The notes under the pieces: generated by a model
Database searches by the model: none
Seen by the model: only the letters and a program-made list of their open reading frames with translations
What the model was told of the DNA's origin: nothing
DNA from: Candidatus Comchoanobacter bicostacola
GTDB taxonomy: Bacteria > Pseudomonadota > Gammaproteobacteria > Comchoanobacterales > Comchoanobacteraceae
Length of the DNA stretch: 64,000 nucleotides
Assembly: GCF_024172705.1 (NCBI RefSeq)
Contig: NZ_CP092900.1
Span: 738,119 to 802,118, forward strand
Reading direction: 5' to 3'
Shown: piece after piece, positions 20,190 to 28,794 of the stretch
Layout: each line of letters opens with the position of its first letter
How positions within the stretch are numbered: position 1 is the stretch's first letter
Made by a program: the position numbers and the translations under genes

Positions 20190-20873
20190 CATCTTCTCTA
20201 GCTCAGGGGAGGCTTTACGGACTACTGGCAGCTCTTTAGATGGTGTCTTACGCCTAAAGTTACTCGCTAACCGTTTTTTAACAGCATGCCCATAAGTAGC
20301 TCCACAATCCAATCCAAAGCGTCGAAGCATATCCTTAGGCAAAGGCTCTGAAGAGTGATGTAATCTTGCAAAAACTCTGCGCCTAACATTATCCATTAAT
20401 GAAGCAACGACCCTTCTGTGATCAAGCGTTACAAAACCTTCTTCCACCTCAACAAGATCAATTGGCTGAACCAACCGACCATCATCACCACGTATCCAGC
20501 CTTTTTCTTTCATTGTCGCAGACAGAATCTCTAAAGGTATTTTTTGGCCCTTATGTGTAGCTAAAGAACTGACACCATCTTGTGAGAACAGTATCTTACT
20601 TCCAGATGGTTTGCGCTTACTACCACCAAAGAGAGTCCGAGGGTTCCTTGGCCTCATTGCATCAAACGCTTCACGCGCCTGCTGCTTTAAGATTAATGGC
20701 TTCTTAGGACTAATAAGGGCAAGGAATCCCTCACCACTACTTCCAGATGGACGCAACGCACTTGGGACACGATGTATACCTGACGTCTTACTAGACTTAC
20801 CTGCAACTAAATGCTTGTTAATTGAACGCGAAGATTTCCCGCTACGACTTTCTTTTGTATTTGATTTACTCAT
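20145..20873 (-). CDS. Hypothetical protein with FSQ...TLDHRR module (toxin/effector-like)
   Basis: The roughly 242-residue product has a very basic, Ser/Lys-rich, probably disordered N-terminal half. A compact C-terminal part follows. It contains FSQDG at residues 96-100, a PIDLVEVEEG strand near 137-146, and TLDHRR at 149-154, followed by RVFARLHHSSEPLP and a short basic helical end. From memory, the combination FSQ, then PI-x-V, then TLDNRRL recurs in the C-terminal modules of polymorphic toxins and ParB-like proteins. That link is inference and no search was possible. ATG codons at 20882 and 20873 are both possible. No immunity-type small gene is obvious next to it. It belongs to the orphan block upstream of secE and is divergent from the 730-aa gene. 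Confidence 0.65.
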   Translation of the reverse strand: MSKSNTKESRSGKSSRSINKHLVAGKSSKTSGIHRVPSALRPSGSSGEGFLALISPKKPLILKQQAREAFDAMRPRNPRTLFGGSKRKPSGSKILFSQDGVSSLATHKGQKIPLEILSATMKEKGWIRGDDGRLVQPIDLVEVEEGFVTLDHRRVVASLMDNVRRRVFARLHHSSEPLPKDMLRRFGLDCGATYGHAVKKRLASNFRRKTPSKELPVVRKASPELEKMLSHRMKDTGFIKLN

Positions 20874-21061
20874 TATTCTCATTATTTGTTTTTATTCAGA
20901 AACTTATACCAGCTTAAAAACAAAAAGTAGTAAAACAATAATAAGATACTATTTAATAACTTTTAATACATTTAATAACACAGCTTATTGAACCGAGTTA
21001 AAAAAAACTGACAAAAAATCAGGGTGTGCTAAAAAACTACCCAGGAATAAAGAAGATTAAT

Positions 21062-23254
21062 ATGATTTATATGAGTAAACAAACAAAGGATGCAATAAAG
21101 GTAATAGAAATAATTAGGGTTAAATTACAAAAAGAGAAGCCTCTTAACCTAAAGGTTAAAATGAGAATTGAAGCTTATTTAAACATAGTAGAAAATGTAT
21201 GCAAAGGTCATAGACTTGGCAATGATGCGGTTACTCATTTAGGACACGCGATGTTATGCACAGATGTTCTTAGAAAACATTATCTTGAGACTGGCACAAA
21301 TATTGCCAATTACTTTATAACAACAGTCCAAGAGAAAGCCAAGAAGAAATATCCAGGTATATCTATTCCAACAATAAACACAGTTAAATATGATACCAAG
21401 CCATTGTTTAGCGACTACATATCGCTACAGGGGATTCCTCTTAGCTTACAAACTGAACTAGTATTCTCTACATCTGTAAAAGAGGGCACAGAAATGTACA
21501 TGGAGAAAGAAGACCTCCTAACATATACCAAATCCCAGGTTAAAGAAATTTACAGGAGCATGGTACCAATGAAAGAAATATCTTCTAAATTATACAATGC
21601 ATCAAAACAACATCGAATATTCAAGTTCGCCTCTAGTATTCATGCTACAGCTAATAACGACACTTTTGATTATCTAATAACAAGCTTAGAAGATGATCCT
21701 GATTCTGTAGAACTCTTAGCAGCGCTCAGAGCACATAAAAGCGCAGAAGACCTTTTTAAATATTTTAAGGAAAGAATAGATGCTGTGCCGGCACCTACTT
21801 CATTTCGTGATAGAAATGATATATATCTTATTGAATATATAAAGTTAATAGAAGCAATTATTAATACAGAGCCTTCACTCGATTTATTATTAGGCAATGG
21901 ACGTTATACAAAGAAACAAGGGTACCAAGAAATGTATAGAAAATTAGCGCTCTCAAGACTTGAGGAATACGGATATATTAATGGTATACCAACCGCTATA
22001 GCTGTAAAATTGATGGTCGCTGGCGTTACTGACAAAAATTACGCTAACTTTAACGCGGAAGAAGATGATTCAGTTTCTAAAACCCTTTACGGCGTTAAGA
22101 GTGAATATGATGCATATACGGGTTCCTTTAATAGTATCATCAGTAGATGTTTCAATCAAAAAGACATAAACCAAGCATTTAAAATAACCAAAAAAGAGAG
22201 ACAAAAAATCTATAAAAGTTTGGGTTATAACAGCAAGCCGATAGAAGAAATATTACTCAAAGCAGTAATTGATAAGGATGACAACCCTGGTATCACACAA
22301 CTAAGCTACAATGAGCTTAGATTTCTTAAAGAAATCACCACCGATGAAACACTCACATCTGCGAAAAACAAAGATGTTGCCAGGGCTATCATTGCAAGAG
22401 TTGCTGGGAACGAAAAGGATAAGCTAATTTTAAAAAAAATTGGTAAAGCAACCAAATTCAGTAACGATGAGCTAATACATATGGCAAACATGGGTGAGGA
22501 TAGGATAACAAAGCTCTGCGCTATAAAAGAACTAAAACTAAATCAAAAGGCGATAATAAATAGTAAAACAAAAATATTAAGAGATATACTCAAGAGGGTC
22601 AAAGTTGAGGATGGGTACCGTTGTGTCTATACACAGCTAACACATACAGAGCTAATCGTAGCAGCCAAGTTAATCAACAAAGTTTCATTCGACCAACTAG
22701 GAATAGATGGAGACCTTCCAAAGACTTACACTATTTACGAAGACTTAAAAGAGCTAAACAAAGACATTACCGCCATTGAAAATATAAAAAAATGCACCCA
22801 CAAAGAATACGGTAGCGAACCAAATAAAGAAGACTTAAATCACGTATATACAATGACTAAAGAAGAACGATTTAGCATGTATGAAATACTTGAAATTACC
22901 TCTGAAGAAAGCAATCTGATAGAAGAAAGATTACTCAAGGCAGTAATAGATAAACTTTGGTATTATGGTCACAACCAGTCTTTTGACACCCGTGAATTAA
23001 GCCCCGATGAGTTTAGCTTTCTTAAAGAAAGCACCCCCGATGAAATACACTCTATTTGTGAAAGATCAGAATATGCCAAGGCTATCATAGATAAATTGTT
23101 ACCACCACAAGATAACTTTCCAGTTGTTGCTCAATCTAGCTCAGAAGGAGCTCAAGATGCAGTAGGAAGCATCAGAGAGAAAGCGAGTGAAAAATCAGGA
23201 ACAAAACAAAATCCAAGCGCAAACCAAGATCCTGATATAGGAGTCCACCTTTAA
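21062..23254 (+). CDS. Hypothetical helical protein with internal repeat, 730 aa
   Basis: I do not recognise this protein. It is long, soluble, Lys/Glu-rich and predicted almost wholly helical. The C-terminal tail of about 45 residues is disordered (Ser/Gln/Asn/Pro-rich). An internal repeat is visible. A unit with KKERQKIYKSL, then LLKAVIDK, then LSYNELRFLKE and ARAIIARV at about residues 376-455 recurs as KEERFSMYEIL, LLKAVIDK, LSPDEFSFLKE and AKAIIDKL at about 598-680. I prefer the ATG at 21062 with AAGAAG upstream. ATG at 21071 and GTG at 21026 are alternatives. It is the only plus-strand gene of size in the first 27 kb and lies between tRNA-Trp and secE. A host-interaction role is possible but unsupported. 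Confidence 0.75.
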   Translation: MIYMSKQTKDAIKVIEIIRVKLQKEKPLNLKVKMRIEAYLNIVENVCKGHRLGNDAVTHLGHAMLCTDVLRKHYLETGTNIANYFITTVQEKAKKKYPGISIPTINTVKYDTKPLFSDYISLQGIPLSLQTELVFSTSVKEGTEMYMEKEDLLTYTKSQVKEIYRSMVPMKEISSKLYNASKQHRIFKFASSIHATANNDTFDYLITSLEDDPDSVELLAALRAHKSAEDLFKYFKERIDAVPAPTSFRDRNDIYLIEYIKLIEAIINTEPSLDLLLGNGRYTKKQGYQEMYRKLALSRLEEYGYINGIPTAIAVKLMVAGVTDKNYANFNAEEDDSVSKTLYGVKSEYDAYTGSFNSIISRCFNQKDINQAFKITKKERQKIYKSLGYNSKPIEEILLKAVIDKDDNPGITQLSYNELRFLKEITTDETLTSAKNKDVARAIIARVAGNEKDKLILKKIGKATKFSNDELIHMANMGEDRITKLCAIKELKLNQKAIINSKTKILRDILKRVKVEDGYRCVYTQLTHTELIVAAKLINKVSFDQLGIDGDLPKTYTIYEDLKELNKDITAIENIKKCTHKEYGSEPNKEDLNHVYTMTKEERFSMYEILEITSEESNLIEERLLKAVIDKLWYYGHNQSFDTRELSPDEFSFLKESTPDEIHSICERSEYAKAIIDKLLPPQDNFPVVAQSSSEGAQDAVGSIREKASEKSGTKQNPSANQDPDIGVHL

Positions 23255-23290
23255 CCCCCCCCAGCCCATAATGATGAAACCATGGATAAC

Positions 23291-23314
23291 AAAAAAGGCG
23301 CCCAAAGCGCCTTT
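23291..23314 (-). terminator. Rho-independent terminator after tRNA-Trp
   Basis: On the minus strand an 8-bp stem (AAAGGCGC with GCGCCTTT, 5-base loop) continues into a run of six T. It lies 14 bases past the 3' end of tRNA-Trp, so it closes the tRNA-Tyr/Gly/Thr-tuf-tRNA-Trp unit. In the other direction it sits just after the 730-aa gene, with a weaker T3 tail. Confidence 0.8.
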
Positions 23315-23327
23315 CATGCATTAAAAC

Positions 23328-23400
<73 letters not shown>

Positions 23401-23408
23401 AAACTTAA

Positions 23409-24584
23409 CTATTCAACAATTTTAGATACAACACCTGCACCTACAGTCTTACCACCCTCACGGATCGCAAAACGTAGCCCTTCTTCCATCGCAATCGGGC
23501 TGATTAACTCAACCACGAACTTGACGTTATCACCTGGCATTACCATCTCAACATCTGCTGGAAGCTCTACTGCTCCTGTTACATCTGTTGTTCTGAAGTA
23601 AAACTGTGGTCGATACCCTTTGAAGAATGGTGTATGTCTTCCACCTTCTTGGCTGGTTAGAATATAAACCTCTGCCTCAAACTTTGCGTGTGGTTTAATT
23701 GAACCTGGTGTCGCTACTACTTGACCACGCTCAATGTCTTCACGCTTCAATCCTCTTAATAGAATCCCTACGTTATCACCCGCTTGACCTTGTGGCATCT
23801 TCTTACGGAACATTTCCACACCGGTACACGTTGTCTTTTGTGTTTCATTAATACCAATGATCTCTACTTCATCACCAACTTTCAACACACCTGTTTCGAT
23901 TCTTCCTGTCGCTACTGTTCCACGACCTGAAATGGACATTACATCCTCAACCGGCATCAATACTGCTTTATCTAAATCACGTACTGGATCTTCAATGAAG
24001 CTATCCAACGCATCCATTAATGCATCTACTGCTTGCGTACCGATCTCTGTATCATCACCTTCGAATGCTTTCAATGCTGAACCTCTGATAACCGGTGCAT
24101 TATCACCATCAAAGCCTTGAGCACTTAATAGCTCACGAACATCCATCTCTACCAACTCTAGAAGCTCTTCATCATCTACCATATCCACTTTGTTCATGAA
24201 TACTACAATTCTTGGTACACCAACCTGACGTGCAAGTAAGATATGCTCTTTGGTTTGCGGCATTGGACCATCATTAGCAGAAACCACTAAGATCGCTCCA
24301 TCCATCTGCGCAGCACCAGTAATCATGTTTTTGATGTAATCTTTGTGTCCTGGGCAATCCACGTGTGCATAGTGACGTTTTTCACTTTCATACTCTACGT
24401 GTGCGGTATTAATAGTAATACCACGCTCAGCTTCCTCAGGCGCTTTATCAATATCAGTTACGGATACACCCGCCTGATCACCTTTTAATTTTACCATTGC
24501 CGTGGTAAGTGTTGTCTTACCATGATCAACGTGCCCGATGGTTCCCACATTTACGTGAACCTTATTTCTTTCAAAATCAGCCAT
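23409..24584 (-). CDS. tufB: Elongation factor Tu, copy B (tRNA operon)
   Basis: The 391-residue product is identical to the copy at 2059-3234. The DNA differs at about seven sites, including the stop codon (TAG here). GHVDHGKT is at residues 18-25, with all other GTPase motifs intact. It lies between tRNA-Thr (37 bases upstream) and tRNA-Trp (8 bases downstream), as tufB does in gammaproteobacteria. It should be transcribed from the promoter before tRNA-Tyr. The near-identity of two copies 21 kb apart indicates ongoing gene conversion. Confidence 0.96.
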   Translation of the reverse strand: MADFERNKVHVNVGTIGHVDHGKTTLTTAMVKLKGDQAGVSVTDIDKAPEEAERGITINTAHVEYESEKRHYAHVDCPGHKDYIKNMITGAAQMDGAILVVSANDGPMPQTKEHILLARQVGVPRIVVFMNKVDMVDDEELLELVEMDVRELLSAQGFDGDNAPVIRGSALKAFEGDDTEIGTQAVDALMDALDSFIEDPVRDLDKAVLMPVEDVMSISGRGTVATGRIETGVLKVGDEVEIIGINETQKTTCTGVEMFRKKMPQGQAGDNVGILLRGLKREDIERGQVVATPGSIKPHAKFEAEVYILTSQEGGRHTPFFKGYRPQFYFRTTDVTGAVELPADVEMVMPGDNVKFVVELISPIAMEEGLRFAIREGGKTVGAGVVSKIVE

Positions 24585-24621
24585 TCTAACTACCCTACTT
24601 ATGCAAAAATTTATTAATTAC

Positions 24622-24693
<72 letters not shown>

Positions 24694-24709
24694 AAAAAAC
24701 CCAATTATG

Positions 24710-24780
24710 AGCGGGCGATGGGGATCGAACCCACATCATCAGCGTGGAAGGCTGAGGTTCTACCATTGAACTACGCCCGC
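24710..24780 (-). tRNA. tRNA-Gly (anticodon TCC)
   Basis: Acceptor GCGGGCG/CGCCCGC, anticodon arm CAGCC-TTCCA-GCTG with TCC, and TTCGATC loop. Discriminator T is followed by CAT, so CCA is not encoded. It lies between tRNA-Tyr and tRNA-Thr, as glyT does in E. coli. Confidence 0.95.
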
Positions 24781-24784
24781 TTAA

Positions 24785-24866
24785 TGGTGGGAGAAGGATT
24801 CGAACCTTCGAAGGCTAAGCCGTCAGATTTACAGTCTGATCCCTTTGACCGCTCGGGAATCCCACC
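24785..24866 (-). tRNA. tRNA-Tyr (anticodon GTA)
   Basis: A class II tRNA with a long variable arm. Acceptor GGTGGGA/TCCCACC, anticodon arm CAGAC-TGTAAA-TCTG with GTA, and TTCGAAT loop. Discriminator A is followed by TTA, so CCA is not encoded. It is the first gene of the cluster, about 10 bases after the -10 element. Confidence 0.95.
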
Positions 24867-24875
24867 AATGATTGG

Positions 24876-24904
24876 ATTTTGCGCCAGTTTTATAAAATTG
24901 TCAA
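24876..24904 (-). promoter_or_regulatory. Promoter of the tRNA-Tyr/Gly/Thr-tuf-tRNA-Trp unit
   Basis: On the minus strand a perfect TTGACA (24899-24904) is followed at exactly 17 bases by CAAAAT (24876-24881, four of six). The predicted start site falls within a few bases of the tRNA-Tyr 5' end, as expected for a strong stable-RNA promoter. Confidence 0.75.
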
Positions 24905-24930
24905 GACCTGAAGTATGAATTATTGTATCT

Positions 24931-25578
24931 TTAGCCAATTGTTTCTAGGTAGGCTTCATGTGCTGCTTTATCTTCGTCACTCAAAGCCACTTGCAAACAA
25001 GGTAATTGAGCCGCAGTAGAAGACTGACTGACTGCTTTATTGAGCTTCATATTGAATCGCCCCTGCTTACTGGTCATCATCAAATAAACCTGTACCAAAA
25101 GCTCTGTATCCAATAGTGCACCGTGTAGCTTACGATGTGATCGATCAATCGATAAACGCGTACACAATGCATCCAAACTATTACGCTGACCGGGATACAT
25201 TTTTTTTGCAATCGCTAAGGTATCAACTACATCAACATCACGACCAATCATAAAGTCAACCCCGGCTCTTTTAAACTCCATGTTAAAGAATCCAACATCA
25301 AATGGCGCATTATGCGCTAAAAATATACCACCCTGCATAAAATCAATCACTTCTTGCGCAACTGATTTAAACACAGGTTTATCCTTAACATCATTCCAGG
25401 AGATCCCATGCACTCGATAAGCACCTGCTGATACTTCCTGCTCAGGGTTGATATATAAATGTAATACCCGACCCGTTTGCTGTCGATCGACTACCTCAAT
25501 CAAAGCCAGCTCTAACATCCGCTCACTTTTAGGATCAAAACCAGTTGTTTCCGTATCTGCAAATATAAACCGACTCAT
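24931..25578 (-). CDS. dnaQ: DNA polymerase III epsilon subunit (3'-5' proofreading exonuclease)
   Basis: The 215-residue DEDDh exonuclease proofreads for the replicative polymerase. Exo I is Asp8/Glu10 (ADTETTG), Exo II is HNAPFDVGFF with Asp94, and Exo III-epsilon is HGALLD with His152/Asp157. It is shorter than E. coli epsilon (243), mostly in the C-terminal tail that contacts alpha. The end QVALSDEDKAAHEAYL looks like the conserved alpha-binding tip. The ATG overlaps the rnhA stop, and the dnaQ-rnhA pair is conserved in gammaproteobacteria, although in E. coli the two are divergent. Confidence 0.95.
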   Translation of the reverse strand: MSRFIFADTETTGFDPKSERMLELALIEVVDRQQTGRVLHLYINPEQEVSAGAYRVHGISWNDVKDKPVFKSVAQEVIDFMQGGIFLAHNAPFDVGFFNMEFKRAGVDFMIGRDVDVVDTLAIAKKMYPGQRNSLDALCTRLSIDRSHRKLHGALLDTELLVQVYLMMTSKQGRFNMKLNKAVSQSSTAAQLPCLQVALSDEDKAAHEAYLETIG

Positions 25579-26021
25579 CGATGATCCTCTATTGCTTTTC
25601 TGGCCGCTTCATCTACACGCTCATTATATTCATCACCCGAATGACCTTTCACCCAGTGCCACTTCACTTGATGCTTTTGCGCAAGCGTCCACAACTCAAC
25701 CCAAAGGTCCTTATTTTTAATATCTTTCTTTTGTGCATTTTTCCACCCATTCGCAGCCCAGCCTGGCAACCACTCAATCATTCCTCTTCGGACATATTGA
25801 GAATCCGTCCATAGATCAACCACTCTACTCCCTTTAAGTGACTTTAGTCCTGAAATCGCAGCTTGCAACTCCATCCGGTTATTGGTTGTATCAGCCACAT
25901 ACCCAGACACCATCTTTTCTTTACCTTGATACATTAATAGAGCCGCCCAGCCACCAGGCCCCGGGTTATGTGAGCATGCGCCATCGGTATAAATGACAAC
26001 CGGTTTTTTATTTACTACCAA
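25575..26021 (-). CDS. rnhA: Ribonuclease HI
   Basis: The 148-residue enzyme degrades RNA in RNA-DNA hybrids. The catalytic carboxylates are visible as Asp13 (YTDGA), Glu51 (RMELQ), Asp73 (TDSQYV) and Asp137, with His127 in the flexible KGHSG loop. I choose a TTG start at 26021 because GGAGGA lies seven bases before it. An upstream GTG (26066) is open but has no ribosome binding site and would overlap the neighbouring gene by 59 bases. The gene overlaps the methyltransferase stop by 14 bases and the dnaQ start by four. Confidence 0.93.
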   Translation of the reverse strand: MVVNKKPVVIYTDGACSHNPGPGGWAALLMYQGKEKMVSGYVADTTNNRMELQAAISGLKSLKGSRVVDLWTDSQYVRRGMIEWLPGWAANGWKNAQKKDIKNKDLWVELWTLAQKHQVKWHWVKGHSGDEYNERVDEAARKAIEDHR

Positions 26022-26649
26022 AGATCGCTCCTCCAGTATCTGCCCAACTTGGCTCATATTTTTCACAGACTATTGTCATCGGTTGCACCACTTGATTACG
26101 TACGGTTTGCATAACCGATAGCTGGTTGGGTAATAATGACCACGATTGTTTATCATAAATACCCCACTGATATCGTTCACACGCCATATGAATATCGCGC
26201 ATTGCAATATAATTCAAGTCTAATTCAGGAATTGGGTGAAATAATCGTGTTACACGCTCACCCAACCAATGTCCGACCCAAGCATGTATCACGATCATCC
26301 CCATTGGCGACATCACACGATCAATCTCCTCCATCACTGAGGGTAGATCTTTAACCAGCTCAAAACAGTGTCCTAATACCAATAAATCTACACTTTTATC
26401 TGCAAAGGGTAATAAGTCCGCTCTTGCTTCAACTGAATACCCGGGAGAAACAGCTTCAGCATCCATAGATACATGATAGTAAAAACCATAGTCTGGGAAC
26501 CGCTCTAATAAGGAAACCCCTTCTAGCTGTACTATAAGCTTAGGCCTATTTTTAGATAATAATGATTGTGTTTGCATCATTTCAAGATCAAGCAAACCAG
26601 CCCCTTCTTTGGAACGCTGCCAGGACCTGAGTAATGAATTAGGTGTCAT
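26008..26649 (-). CDS. Class I SAM-dependent methyltransferase, YafS-like
   Basis: A 213-residue methyltransferase with a Rossmann-type core of the Methyltransf_11 kind. The segment RADLLPFADKSVDLLVLGHCFELVKDLPSVMEEIDRVMSPMGMIVIH is the typical motif II to post-II region. The first SAM-binding glycine motif is poorly preserved, where VQLEGVS occupies the place of a GxGxG loop. Its position between gloB and rnhA matches E. coli yafS. The substrate is unknown. It overlaps gloB and rnhA by a few bases, so the four genes gloB-yafS-rnhA-dnaQ form one operon. Confidence 0.8.
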   Translation of the reverse strand: MTPNSLLRSWQRSKEGAGLLDLEMMQTQSLLSKNRPKLIVQLEGVSLLERFPDYGFYYHVSMDAEAVSPGYSVEARADLLPFADKSVDLLVLGHCFELVKDLPSVMEEIDRVMSPMGMIVIHAWVGHWLGERVTRLFHPIPELDLNYIAMRDIHMACERYQWGIYDKQSWSLLPNQLSVMQTVRNQVVQPMTIVCEKYEPSWADTGGAIFGSK

Positions 26650-27386
26650 CGTTCCCCCGCATCATATTTATTTTTCCACGTCCGCAATACCCCCAGCATT
26701 GCCGCCTCATCCAAAGCATCTGCTTGCGCATAACCTTTAATTGCTGCTTGCAACTTAGGATCATCTAACCGTAAAAAGGGATTAGTAGCCAGCTCAACCG
26801 ATAGAAGCTGAGGCACCCCTGCTTGTTCCCCCATCCGTTTTACAACCGCTTCATTATCTGGCATCACATGTTGAGCGAAGCCTAAATTAGCTTGAGTATA
26901 TTCATGCCCAAAATAAAGTTTGGTATTAGGATCTAGAGCTTTAATTCGGTTCAAGCTCATCAACATTTGCTTAACTGTCCCTTCAAAGATACGCCCTGCT
27001 CCACCCCCAAATAAAACATCACCTGTAAAGAATTGATCCCCGATTAAGTACCCCATAGCACCTAATGTATGACCCGGTAGACTAATGGCCCTTAAAGACA
27101 CATCATCAAACAATGCATACATCTGATCATGTTCTAGCTTCTCATAAGGAAAATCAAAAGGATCAGCACCGAGCACAACATGATCAGGGGTTCTCATCGC
27201 CATCACCCCACCGACATGATCAGGGTGATAATGAGTCAGTAAGAAACCCACCACATCAATATCATTTTCTTTAAGCCAGGACTGCACAGGTTCAGCCTCA
27301 CCTGGATCAATCACCCAAGCTTTATTCTCATGCACAAGCAAATAGGTATAATTGGTATCCAATGTCCTTAAGCTAATCGTCTTCAT
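26646..27386 (-). CDS. gloB: Hydroxyacylglutathione hydrolase (glyoxalase II)
   Basis: A metallo-beta-lactamase-fold hydrolase of about 246 residues that releases D-lactate and glutathione from S-lactoylglutathione. The THYHPDHVGG metal motif has His52, His54, Asp56 and His57. Further ligands lie in LPGHTLGAMGY, in FTGDVLFGGGAGRIFEG and in YFGHEYTQANL, which also carries the glyoxalase II glutathione-binding signature. I take the ATG at 27386, nine bases after GAGG. An ATG two codons upstream is too close to it. First gene of the dnaQ-proximal operon. Confidence 0.95.
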   Translation of the reverse strand: MKTISLRTLDTNYTYLLVHENKAWVIDPGEAEPVQSWLKENDIDVVGFLLTHYHPDHVGGVMAMRTPDHVVLGADPFDFPYEKLEHDQMYALFDDVSLRAISLPGHTLGAMGYLIGDQFFTGDVLFGGGAGRIFEGTVKQMLMSLNRIKALDPNTKLYFGHEYTQANLGFAQHVMPDNEAVVKRMGEQAGVPQLLSVELATNPFLRLDDPKLQAAIKGYAQADALDEAAMLGVLRTWKNKYDAGER

Positions 27387-27496
27387 AAGCATACTCCTCT
27401 CAATACTTTATCATACCCACTCTAGATGGCAACACATCCAGCATTTGCATAAGCCCACCCAATTTTTTATAATCAATATATAACCAAGGAGGAATA

Positions 27497-28267
27497 ATGA
27501 ACGCAGTAATTTTAGCCGCACTCAGTGTTTGGACCATTATGACCCTAACATGGATCGTATCCGTTTTTAAAAAAGATGTATCCATCGTTGACACCATTTA
27601 CAGCTTAAACTTTATCGGCATTGCAGCAGCCTATCAAAGCCAGGCTGAATACACCCTGACAACCACCCTATTAAGCTTATCAGTAACGCTTTGGGCCCTT
27701 AGGCTCATGCTACATCTAGGTTATAAAAATTGGGGGCAACCTGAGGATCACCGCTATCAACGATTCAGAAAAAACTATGGTGCAGAGCGTTACTGGTGGT
27801 TTAGTTATTTGCAAGTTTTCATGCTACAAGGCCTTTTCGTCTGGATATTTGCCCTCCCCATTCATGTTGCTTATCTAAATACACAAACCACACTGATCAC
27901 TCCGTTATTCTATCTAGGCGCAGCCCTATTTACCTTTGGATTTTTATATGAATCTATCGCTGACTACCAGCTCGTCAGGTTTAAAAATAAAGCCCCTGAA
28001 AAAGCGCTTTTAACTTCAGGCCTATGGAAGTATAGCCGTCATCCCAATCACTTTGGAGAAATCGTTTTATGGTATGGTATTGCAACCCTAAGCGCCAGTC
28101 AATTTAATCCATATGCTGTCTTAGCCTATATAGGAGCTATTGCAATCATGTTCACACTACACTATATTTCTGGACCCGTTCAGCAAGAAAGTAGAATGGA
28201 AAAAAACAAAGATAAATTCAATGACTACAGAAACAATACCCCGAGGATTGTACCTAAAATATTCTAA
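27497..28267 (+). CDS. DUF1295 membrane protein (steroid 5-alpha-reductase-like)
   Basis: The 256-residue integral membrane protein has six or seven hydrophobic segments. The C-terminal signature ALLTSGLWKYSRHPNHFGEIVLWYG matches DUF1295 and the related isoprenylcysteine methyltransferase/steroid reductase fold, where the RHPN(Y/H)FGE motif binds cofactor. An AGGAGG ribosome binding site precedes the ATG at 27497. The substrate is unknown; an oxidoreductase of a hydrophobic substrate is the family-based expectation. It is divergent from gloB. Confidence 0.85.
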   Translation: MNAVILAALSVWTIMTLTWIVSVFKKDVSIVDTIYSLNFIGIAAAYQSQAEYTLTTTLLSLSVTLWALRLMLHLGYKNWGQPEDHRYQRFRKNYGAERYWWFSYLQVFMLQGLFVWIFALPIHVAYLNTQTTLITPLFYLGAALFTFGFLYESIADYQLVRFKNKAPEKALLTSGLWKYSRHPNHFGEIVLWYGIATLSASQFNPYAVLAYIGAIAIMFTLHYISGPVQQESRMEKNKDKFNDYRNNTPRIVPKIF

Positions 28268-28295
28268 CCCATACATAAGTCTCTAAAAGATGATT

Positions 28296-28313
28296 AAAGC
28301 ATAAATATGCTTT
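28296..28313. repeat. Perfect 8-bp inverted repeat at promoter
   Basis: AAAGCATA and TATGCTTT are separated by two bases and end exactly where the -35 element of the next promoter begins. Candidate operator. Confidence 0.45.
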
Positions 28314-28340
28314 GACGCTAACGAATTTTATCGTTAATTT
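28312..28340 (+). promoter_or_regulatory. Candidate promoter with an internal inverted repeat
   Basis: TTGACG (28312-28317) is followed after 17 bases by TAATTT (28335-28340). Between the two elements lies a second perfect inverted repeat, TAACGA and TCGTTA with a six-base spacer (28319-28336). The start codon of the 122-aa gene is 24 bases further on. The overlap of two palindromes with the -35 and spacer suggests control by a dimeric regulator. Confidence 0.45.
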
Positions 28341-28363
28341 GGCACGAAACAACTGAGCCAAAT

Positions 28364-28732
28364 ATGTCAGAATACATTCAAGAATCAGTAGAGCAATACT
28401 ACAGTATTGAGCTTGCGATACTCAACCAAACAAGCCACTCGGCTTCAGTGACACAGCACATAAAAACAGCTCATCCTGATCTTGATGATGAACAACCAAA
28501 GGTTTATTTATTCAAACCTGGAAGAAGTCAGATTACCTATCAAAACACGCTCAGCTTTATTATGGAGCTATCTAACATACATCTGAAGCAAATAGGCTGC
28601 ACAGGGCAGATTCAACCCATCAGCCTTCAATCATTCCTTAAAGAAAACCCCCATAAAGGCCGATACAGCATTAAAATCATGAACAAAGACAAACAGTGCA
28701 TGGTTTCTACTGAGTTCATCCCCACACCCTAA
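28364..28732 (+). CDS. Hypothetical protein, 122 aa
   Basis: I do not recognise this protein. It is soluble, mixed alpha/beta in appearance, with no signal peptide or membrane segment. It contains two Cys (GCTG near residue 86 and CMVS near 113). No strong ribosome binding site precedes the ATG at 28364; GAGCCAAAT is the nearest purine run. It stands alone between a DUF1295 gene and a minus-strand remnant, behind a promoter with two palindromes. It is one of four genes inserted between gloB and mltD, which are neighbours in E. coli. Confidence 0.6.
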   Translation: MSEYIQESVEQYYSIELAILNQTSHSASVTQHIKTAHPDLDDEQPKVYLFKPGRSQITYQNTLSFIMELSNIHLKQIGCTGQIQPISLQSFLKENPHKGRYSIKIMNKDKQCMVSTEFIPTP

Positions 28733-28794
28733 AAAGAGCCTTACACAGCCTATATTAAGCGCATAAATGCATTCAAACAACTAAAAATCCTTAA

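Noticed and set aside
18007-23327. A complete integrative element in the secE-proximal block
   Set aside because: No integrase, transposase, terminal inverted repeats or obvious attachment-site duplicate were seen, so it is described only as an accessory block.
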